A DNA stretch of 64,000 nt from Ovoidimarina sp963698645 (GTDB lineage Bacteria; Pseudomonadota; Alphaproteobacteria; Rhodobacterales; Rhodobacteraceae). Positions 58,774-64,000 of the stretch are shown one piece after another. Both the position numbers and the translations under genes were made by a program. The notes beneath the pieces were generated by a model. It worked only from the letters and a program-made list of their open reading frames with translations. It did no database searches and was not told where the DNA came from. Position 1 is the stretch's first letter. Each line of letters starts with the position of its first letter. The stretch covers positions 558,001 through 622,000 of the forward strand of contig CAVORP010000009.1 in the NCBI GenBank assembly GCA_963698645.1. Reading direction: 5' to 3'.

Positions 58774-59139
58774 ATGACCGCCGAACCATCCGATCCGCTT
58801 CAAGGCACCCCGCTGATCCGCCCCTCCACAACCGGGCACCCGCTCTACGAGAGCGTTGTCGAGGCGTGCCGAAGCGTGTTCGACCCGGAGATCCCGGTCA
58901 ATATCTACGACCTCGGCCTCGTCTATACCATTGATATCTCGGACGAAGGCGAGGTCGGCGTCGTCATGACCCTTACCGCCCCCGGCTGTCCCGTCGCAGG
59001 CGAAATGCCCGGCTGGCTGGCCGAGGCGATCGAACCCCTCCCGGGGGTCAAGACCGTGGACGTGGAAATCACCTGGGACCCGCCCTGGGGCATGGACATG
59101 ATGTCGGACGAGGCGCGGCTCGAACTGGGCTTCATGTAG
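58774..59139 (+). CDS. DUF59/SufT-type Fe-S maturation protein
   Basis: A 121-residue product from ATG 58774. MIP18/DUF59 pattern: CRSVFDPEIPVNIYDLGLV, VVMTLTAPGCPVAGEMPGW (conserved Cys) and VEITWDPPWGMDMMSDEARL. SufT-like proteins help deliver Fe-S clusters. It is 40 kb from the suf cluster here. The 3' end overlaps convergent tadA by eight bases. Confidence 0.85.
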   Translation: MTAEPSDPLQGTPLIRPSTTGHPLYESVVEACRSVFDPEIPVNIYDLGLVYTIDISDEGEVGVVMTLTAPGCPVAGEMPGWLAEAIEPLPGVKTVDVEITWDPPWGMDMMSDEARLELGFM

Positions 59140-59599
59140 CGCCGGGCTTGCCCCGCAATCCTTCGAAGAAGCCGCGCAGAAGCGCCCCGGCCTCCTCGGC
59201 CCCGATCCCGTCGACGATCTCCGGCACATGATGCGCCTGCGGATGGCTGAACACGCGCGGCCCCTGCGCGACACCGCCCGATTTCGGATCCGCCGCCCCA
59301 TAGACCAGCCGCCCGATCCGCGCCGCAGAAATCGCGGCGGCGCACATCGGACAGGGTTCCAGCGTCACGAACAACGCGCATCCCGTCAGCCGCTCGCTTC
59401 CCAGGTCGGCACAGGCCGCCCGGATCACAAGGATCTCGGCATGGGCCGTGGGATCGCGCAACTCCAGCGTCCGGTTGCCCGCCCGGGCAATCACGGCGCC
59501 GCTCTTGTCGACGATCACCGCCCCCACGGGGACTTCGCCCCGGTCCGCCGCCGCGCGGGCCTCGTCGAGAGCGATCTTCATATGTGGGGCAAAACTCAT
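59132..59599 (-). CDS. tadA: tRNA-specific adenosine deaminase
   Basis: A 155-residue product from ATG 59599. Zinc deaminase motifs: PTAHAEILVIRAAC (His53, catalytic Glu55) and VTLEPCPMCAAAIS (Cys83, Cys86). It makes inosine at the wobble position of tRNA-Arg(ACG). It is transcribed away from the pseudouridine synthase gene. Confidence 0.95.
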   Translation of the reverse strand: MSFAPHMKIALDEARAAADRGEVPVGAVIVDKSGAVIARAGNRTLELRDPTAHAEILVIRAACADLGSERLTGCALFVTLEPCPMCAAAISAARIGRLVYGAADPKSGGVAQGPRVFSHPQAHHVPEIVDGIGAEEAGALLRGFFEGLRGKPGAT

Positions 59600-59685
59600 G
59601 GCCTCTCATGCCCTTTCGCCGCGTTTCGCTCAAGCCGCTTTCCCAACGCGCTTCCCTATCGCCGCGCGCCGGGCTAACAGATGCC

Positions 59686-60564
59686 ATGACCAAACCCGAC
59701 ACCCCTTCCCCCGCCGGCGACCGGATCGCCAAGGTCCTTGCCCGCGCCGGCATCGCCTCGCGCCGCGCCGCCGAGACGATGATCGCCGAGAAACGCGTCG
59801 CGGTGAACGGCAAGGTGATCGACAGCCCGGCCCTGAACGTCACGCCCTCCGACACGATCACGGTGGATGGCAAGCCGATCGACGCACCCGAACCGCCCCG
59901 GCTCTGGCTTTATCACAAGCCCTCGGGCCTCGTGACGACGGAAAAGGACGAACTGGGCCGCCCCACGGTCTTTGCCGCCCTGCCCGAAGACATGCCGCGC
60001 GTGGTCTCGGTCGGACGGCTCGATCTCAATTCCGAGGGGCTCCTGCTTCTCACCAACGATGGCGGCATCAAGCGCAAGCTCGAACTCCCCGCAACGGGCT
60101 GGCTGCGCAAGTACCGGGTCCGCCTGAAGGGCACGCCGAAGGACGAGACCTTCGAGCCCCTGCGCAAGGGCCTCACGGTCGAGGGCGTGCGCTTTCAGCC
60201 GATGACCATCACCTTCGACCGCCAGCAGGGTGCGAATGCCTGGATCACCGTCGCCCTGCGCGAGGGCAAGAACCGCGAGATCCGCCGCGCGATGGAGGCC
60301 GTGGGCCTTGTGGTGAACCGCCTGATCCGCATCAGCTATGGCCCGTTCCGGCTGGGAGAGCTGAAACCCGGCGCGGTGGAAGAGGTGCGAGCCCGCGTCC
60401 TTGCCGATCAACTGGGCCTTGAACAGAACGAACCACCGGCGAAACCGAAACGCCGCCTGCCGCGCGGCCCCGACAAGCGCCCGGACCGGCCCGAGCGCGG
60501 CCCCCGGGACAATCGCCCGGCTCGCCCGCAACGGGGAAAAACCGGGCCAAAGACCCCCCGATGA
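59686..60564 (+). CDS. 23S rRNA pseudouridine synthase, RluB/RsuA family
   Basis: A 292-residue product from ATG 59686 (MTKPDTPSPAGDRIAKVLAR). S4 RNA-binding domain (KVLARAGIASRRAAETMIAE), catalytic domain with the active Asp in VVSVGRLDLNSEGLLLLTND, and NREIRRAMEAVGLVVNRLIR. The C-terminal 50 residues are an Arg/Pro/Lys-rich disordered tail (RPERGPRDNRPARPQRG). RluB (U2605) is the likely member; RsuA type cannot be excluded. Confidence 0.9.
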   Translation: MTKPDTPSPAGDRIAKVLARAGIASRRAAETMIAEKRVAVNGKVIDSPALNVTPSDTITVDGKPIDAPEPPRLWLYHKPSGLVTTEKDELGRPTVFAALPEDMPRVVSVGRLDLNSEGLLLLTNDGGIKRKLELPATGWLRKYRVRLKGTPKDETFEPLRKGLTVEGVRFQPMTITFDRQQGANAWITVALREGKNREIRRAMEAVGLVVNRLIRISYGPFRLGELKPGAVEEVRARVLADQLGLEQNEPPAKPKRRLPRGPDKRPDRPERGPRDNRPARPQRGKTGPKTPR

Positions 60565-60693
60565 TCGCTTTCCTCAATCTTGGCAATGACTTGCCGCCTT
60601 TCCACAAGGTACGTGACCACCCTACCGCCGCTGTGGTATCGAAGGTTGGTCGCGCCTATATGTGAGGGGGTAAAGTGGCGAAAGGGTCATCCC

Positions 60694-60888
60694 ATGCAAC
60701 GGCTGGTGATAGCGGTAATCCTGATCGCGGCACTTGTTGCCGCCATTTCGGTGCTTTGGGCCGGGGTTCGCGCCACGACGGACAGCCGGTCGCAACCTGC
60801 GCTACAGGGGTCTGACGCAATGCAGAAAATCGCTTTCGCCCTTCTCATGGCATTGATCGCCTATGTCGCTTTTGCAGGGGCCGGCTGA
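60694..60888 (+). CDS. small two-helix membrane protein
   Basis: A 64-residue product from ATG 60694 (MQRLVIAVILIAALVAAISV) with a second helix (IAFALLMALIAYVAFAGAG). Its last stop base is the first base of the next ATG, so it is co-translated with the XpaC-like gene. No family recognised. Confidence 0.6.
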   Translation: MQRLVIAVILIAALVAAISVLWAGVRATTDSRSQPALQGSDAMQKIAFALLMALIAYVAFAGAG

Positions 60889-61772
60889 TGGCCGAACGCT
60901 TTGGCGGCAAGTACTCTCCCGACGGGGCAACGCGGGGCGACCACGCACAGCGCCCGCCCCTCGAAGGAAAAGTTCCGGCACGGATGGGTGCGCGCCTCAA
61001 TCTTCTGTTCGTGGCGCCGTTCCTGCTGCTTCTGCCCGCCTTCGGCAAGGAGCCCATCGGTCTTGCCCTCACCGTGGCAGGCTTTGCCGACCTGATGCTT
61101 GCGGCGTGGCTCACGCGCGAAGGGATCAAGGCCGAAGACGCCTATAACGCCCGCAAGATCGCCCGCCGCCCGGCGCTCCCGCGCAAGATGCTGGCAAGCC
61201 TCCTGACCGGAACGGGCCTTGCCATGGCAAGTTTCATGCCCGGCGGCAGTCTTCTCAACCCGATCGTGCTGGGCCTTCTGGGCGCCGGTCTGCACTTTGC
61301 CGCCTTCGGGGCCGATCCCCTGCGCGACAAGGGCACCGAAGGCATGGACACGTTCCAGACCGACCGTGTCGCCCGCGTCATCGACGAGGCCGAAAAACAT
61401 CTCTCCGCCATGCGCGCCGCCATCACGCCCCTCAATGACCGCAGGCTCACCGCGCGGGTCGACGGGTTTCAGGCCAAGGCCCGCGAGATGTGCCGGACGG
61501 TCGAAAACGATCCGCGCGACCTGACCGGCGCGCGCAAGTATCTGGGCGTCTATCTTCTGGGTGCGCGCGACGCCTCGGTGAAATTCGCCGAGCTCTACGC
61601 CCGCGGCCGCGATCCCCAGGCCCGCAAGGATTACGAATCCCTTCTGGACGATCTGGAACAGACATTCACCGCGCGCACCGAACGCATGCTGCTTGACGAC
61701 CGCACCGATCTGGACGTCGAAATCGGCGTCCTGCGCGAAAGACTGGAACGCGAGGGCGTGCGGACGCGCTAG
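60888..61772 (+). CDS. XpaC-family (5-bromo-4-chloroindolyl phosphate hydrolysis) protein
   Basis: A 294-residue product from ATG 60888. Membrane helices NLLFVAPFLLLLPAFG, PIGLALTVAGFADLMLAAWL and LLNPIVLGLLGAGLHFAAFG precede a soluble helical domain (VARVIDEAEKHLSAMRAAIT, YLGVYLLGARDASVKFAELY, LLDDLEQTFTARTERMLLDD). This layout and the TelA gene that follows match the XpaC family. The name reflects an old phenotype; the biochemical role is unknown. Confidence 0.78.
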   Translation: MAERFGGKYSPDGATRGDHAQRPPLEGKVPARMGARLNLLFVAPFLLLLPAFGKEPIGLALTVAGFADLMLAAWLTREGIKAEDAYNARKIARRPALPRKMLASLLTGTGLAMASFMPGGSLLNPIVLGLLGAGLHFAAFGADPLRDKGTEGMDTFQTDRVARVIDEAEKHLSAMRAAITPLNDRRLTARVDGFQAKAREMCRTVENDPRDLTGARKYLGVYLLGARDASVKFAELYARGRDPQARKDYESLLDDLEQTFTARTERMLLDDRTDLDVEIGVLRERLEREGVRTR

Positions 61773-61820
61773 GGCCCGCCGAGACATCTCAGGAACATGA
61801 AGACGAAGGAGACCACGGAC

Positions 61821-63017
61821 ATGACATCGCAAAGCGTACGGGACAAGGCGGCCGAAGCCGTCGCACTGGTCGAGGAAGTCACGGCCACGGCCCTGCCCGA
61901 ACCGCAGGCTCAGGTTGTGCCCTATGTCGAAGCACAGGGCTCGCAGCGCGCCGAGATCGAAAGGCGGATCGACGAGCTGGACATGGGCAATACCCAGTCG
62001 ATCGTCATGTTCGGCTCCGCCGCACAGGCCGAATTGCAGGAAATCAGCCAGTCGATGCTGGCCGATGTCCGCAACAAGGACATAGGCCCGGCGGGCGACA
62101 GCCTGCGCGACATCGTCTCTGCCATCCGCGGCTTCTCGGTTTCCGAACTGGACGTGCGCCGCAAACGGTCGTGGTGGGAATGGCTCACCGGCAAGGCCGC
62201 GCCCATGGCGCAATTCGTGGCCCGCTTCGAAGAGGTCCAGACCCAGATCGACCGGATCACCGACAACCTTCTCGGCCACGAGCACAAGCTTCTGAAGGAT
62301 ATCAAATCGCTGGATATCCTCTATGACCGCACGCTCAGCTTCTACGACGAGCTGGCTCTCTACATCGCCGCCGGCGAGGAAAAGCTCAACCGGCTGGACA
62401 ATACCGACATCCCGGCCAAGGCCGCCGAGGTGGAAAACGCCCCCGAGGAAAAAGCGGTGATGGAAGCGCAGGAACTGCGCGATCTGCGCTCGGCCCGCGA
62501 CGACCTCGAACGCCGCGTCCATGACCTCAAACTCACCCGTCAGGTCACGATGCAGTCGCTTCCCTCGATCCGGCTGGTGCAGGAAAACGACAAGTCTCTC
62601 GTCACCAAGATCAACTCGACCCTCGTCAACACCGTCCCGCTCTGGGAAACGCAACTGGCGCAGGCCGTGACGATCCAGCGTTCGGGCGAGGCCGCCAAGG
62701 CCGTGCGCGAGGCCAATGACCTGACCAACGAACTGCTCACCGCCAACGCCAAGAACCTGCGCGATGCCAACCGCGTCGTGCGACAGGAAATGGAACGCGG
62801 CGTGTTCGACATCGAGGCCGTCAAGACCGCCAATGCCGAACTCATCGCCACGATCGAGGAAAGCCTGCAGATCGCCGACGAGGGCAAGGCCAAGCGCGCG
62901 CAGGCCGAAAAGGATCTGCACGTGATGGAGAACGAGTTGAAAGAGGTCCTGTCCTCGGCCCGCTCCCGCGCCGACAAGGTCGGCGTGACCACGGGCGAAG
63001 CGGTTCCGCCCGCGTGA
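61821..63017 (+). CDS. TelA/KlaA-type toxic anion resistance protein
   Basis: A 398-residue helical protein. I choose ATG 61821 because GAAGGAG lies at 61805-61811; ATG 61797 would place that site inside the gene. Family features: FGSAAQAELQEISQSMLADV, RFEEVQTQIDRITDNLLGHE, LDILYDRTLSFYDELALYIA, VTMQSLPSIRLVQENDKSLV. Linked to tellurite and other stress tolerance; mechanism unknown. Central gene of the XpaC-TelA-DUF2927-SPFH operon. Confidence 0.88.
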   Translation: MTSQSVRDKAAEAVALVEEVTATALPEPQAQVVPYVEAQGSQRAEIERRIDELDMGNTQSIVMFGSAAQAELQEISQSMLADVRNKDIGPAGDSLRDIVSAIRGFSVSELDVRRKRSWWEWLTGKAAPMAQFVARFEEVQTQIDRITDNLLGHEHKLLKDIKSLDILYDRTLSFYDELALYIAAGEEKLNRLDNTDIPAKAAEVENAPEEKAVMEAQELRDLRSARDDLERRVHDLKLTRQVTMQSLPSIRLVQENDKSLVTKINSTLVNTVPLWETQLAQAVTIQRSGEAAKAVREANDLTNELLTANAKNLRDANRVVRQEMERGVFDIEAVKTANAELIATIEESLQIADEGKAKRAQAEKDLHVMENELKEVLSSARSRADKVGVTTGEAVPPA

Positions 63018-63024
63018 TCCGCTG

Positions 63025-63966
63025 ATGCGCGCCTATGCCTCCCTGTGCGGTCTGATCGCCTCTCTGGCGCTCACGGGCTGCATGACAGTACCGCCGACAC
63101 CAAAGGCGATGCCGGCGGATGGTACGCGCGCCGCGCCGCAACCGGCAACCGCGCCCTCGGCTGCGCAGAGCGAGGCCCTGCGCGCCTATTACGCACAGGT
63201 GCAGGCGTCGCTTCTGGCGCAGGGGCTGCTGCGCGGCGATGGCGGCGGGCCCGATACGCCGTTCGATGCCGACACCCTTGTCCGAAACTTCCAGACCATC
63301 GCCCTGTTCGAGGAATATGCCACCGTCGGTGGTCGGATCGTCGCCCGCCAGACCGCAAGCCGCCTGCACCGCTGGGACATGCCGGTGCGCATCAATGTCG
63401 AATTCGGCGGCGCGATCCCGCTCGATGCGCAACTCCGCGACCGCCACGCGATCGAACGCTATGCGACCCGCCTCTCGCGGGTCATGGACCATCCCGTTTC
63501 CGTCACCGACGGCATCGCGAATTTCCACGTTTTCGTTGTCGACGAACGGGCGCGCCGCGCCCTCGGGCCGCGGCTCAGGGAAATCATCCCCGTCATCGAC
63601 GCCGCCTCCATCTCGGCTGTGACGGACCTGCCGCGCTCCAGCTACTGCCTTGTGTTCGCCTGGGATCCCGGCGACGACGGCACCTATGCCAAGGCCGTTG
63701 CGGTGATCCGCGCCGAACACCCCGACATGATGCGCCTCTCCTGCATCCACGAAGAGATCGCACAGGGCATGGGCCTGTCCAACGACAGCCCCAAGGCCCG
63801 CCCCTCGATCTTCAACGATGACGAGGAATTCGGCCTTCTGACAAGCCATGACGAAGCCCTTCTGTCGATCCTCTATGACCCGCGCCTCAGACCCGGCATG
63901 ACCGCCGCCGAAGCCCTGCCCATCGTCCGCCGGATCGCGGCGGAAAAGATGGGCGGACCCAGCTAG
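63025..63966 (+). CDS. DUF2927 lipoprotein
   Basis: A 313-residue product from ATG 63025, seven bases after telA. Lipobox SLALTGCMTVPP (lipidated Cys20). DUF2927 pattern: TLVRNFQTIALFEEYATVGG, VTDLPRSSYCLVFAWDPGD, CIHEEIAQGMGLSNDSPKAR (HE-x-x-QGMGL motif, protease-like) and FNDDEEFGLLTSHDEALLSI. An HExxH-like but incomplete metal motif suggests a metallopeptidase relative. Anchored in the outer or inner membrane. Confidence 0.85.
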   Translation: MRAYASLCGLIASLALTGCMTVPPTPKAMPADGTRAAPQPATAPSAAQSEALRAYYAQVQASLLAQGLLRGDGGGPDTPFDADTLVRNFQTIALFEEYATVGGRIVARQTASRLHRWDMPVRINVEFGGAIPLDAQLRDRHAIERYATRLSRVMDHPVSVTDGIANFHVFVVDERARRALGPRLREIIPVIDAASISAVTDLPRSSYCLVFAWDPGDDGTYAKAVAVIRAEHPDMMRLSCIHEEIAQGMGLSNDSPKARPSIFNDDEEFGLLTSHDEALLSILYDPRLRPGMTAAEALPIVRRIAAEKMGGPS

Positions 63967-63983
63967 AACCAAGGAGACATCCC

Positions 63984-64000
63984 ATGGGCATTTTCGATTT
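63984..64000 (+). CDS. start of next operon gene, probably SPFH-domain protein (partial)
   Basis: AAGGAG precedes ATG 63984; only MGIFDF is visible before the window ends. This start is typical of the SPFH/virion-core-type proteins that follow TelA genes. The call rests on context. Confidence 0.5.

Noticed and set aside
60861..62921. A 686-codon open frame opposite the XpaC and TelA genes
   Set aside because: Antisense artefact; the plus strand has ribosome binding sites and known families.

Overview
The window reads as chromosomal DNA of an alphaproteobacterium of the Rhodobacteraceae (Roseobacter/Rhodobacter group). Evidence: high GC with strong GC3 bias; gene order alaS-recA-cckA; an alphaproteobacterial SOS box (GTTC-N7-GTTC) in front of recA; an IscR-type regulator with a single cysteine beside an Irr-like box; a suf cluster with two cysteine desulfurases; a DctPQM TRAP transporter; and typical small Rhodobacterales families (DUF3309, DUF2927, Hint_2, DUF1330).

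Layout. 1-9.7 kb is an accessory stretch: the 3' part of a WD40/STAND-like gene, a secreted DUF6636-like protein, an OmpA-type envelope protein with 22-residue repeats, CsbD, DUF3309, a Crp/Fnr regulator and several small stress-type or membrane proteins. It ends in an integrase remnant directly next to tRNA-Arg(CCG), which suggests an old integration site. 9.8-18.9 kb is the minus-strand Fe-S cluster: iscR, group I cysteine desulfurase, sufB, small membrane genes, ybjQ-like, sufC, sufD, two membrane proteins and sufS. 19-26.4 kb holds a hydrolase, an HD phosphohydrolase, icd, a YitT-type protein, typA, a MOSC protein and DUF1330. 26.4-38.7 kb holds alaS, recA, cckA, rsmB, a protein with an Asn/Gly repeat tail, guaB and a TDT-type transporter. 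38.9-44.5 kb holds dctPQM, ndk and an ABC-F ATPase. 44.5-47.8 kb is a scar: an IS30 transposase remnant, a 5'-truncated glycosyltransferase/GtrA gene, a complete IS3-type element and an N-terminal gene fragment. 47.8-64 kb holds a dienelactone-hydrolase-like protein, marC, a retropepsin-like protease, a Hint-domain protein, lon, a sugar-transfer ATP-grasp protein, tgt, a methyltransferase, a SufT-like protein, tadA, an RluB-type pseudouridine synthase and the start of an XpaC-TelA-DUF2927-SPFH operon.

Main caveat. Many genes are broken by single-base indels, including recA, guaB, typA, icd and sufS, which the cell should not be able to lose. About twenty are +1 insertions and only a handful are -1. 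Each repaired gene becomes a multiple of three with start and stop in frame. I read these as consensus-sequence errors, not real pseudogenes, and the coordinates given span the repaired gene. True decay is more likely at the integrase fragment and at the scar at 44.5-47.1 kb.

No CRISPR array, rRNA, prophage or biosynthetic cluster is visible. The parts least explained by known biology are the Asn/Gly-repeat protein next to guaB/rsmB, the XpaC-TelA operon at the right edge, the Hint/lamin-tail protein and the tRNA-adjacent accessory block.
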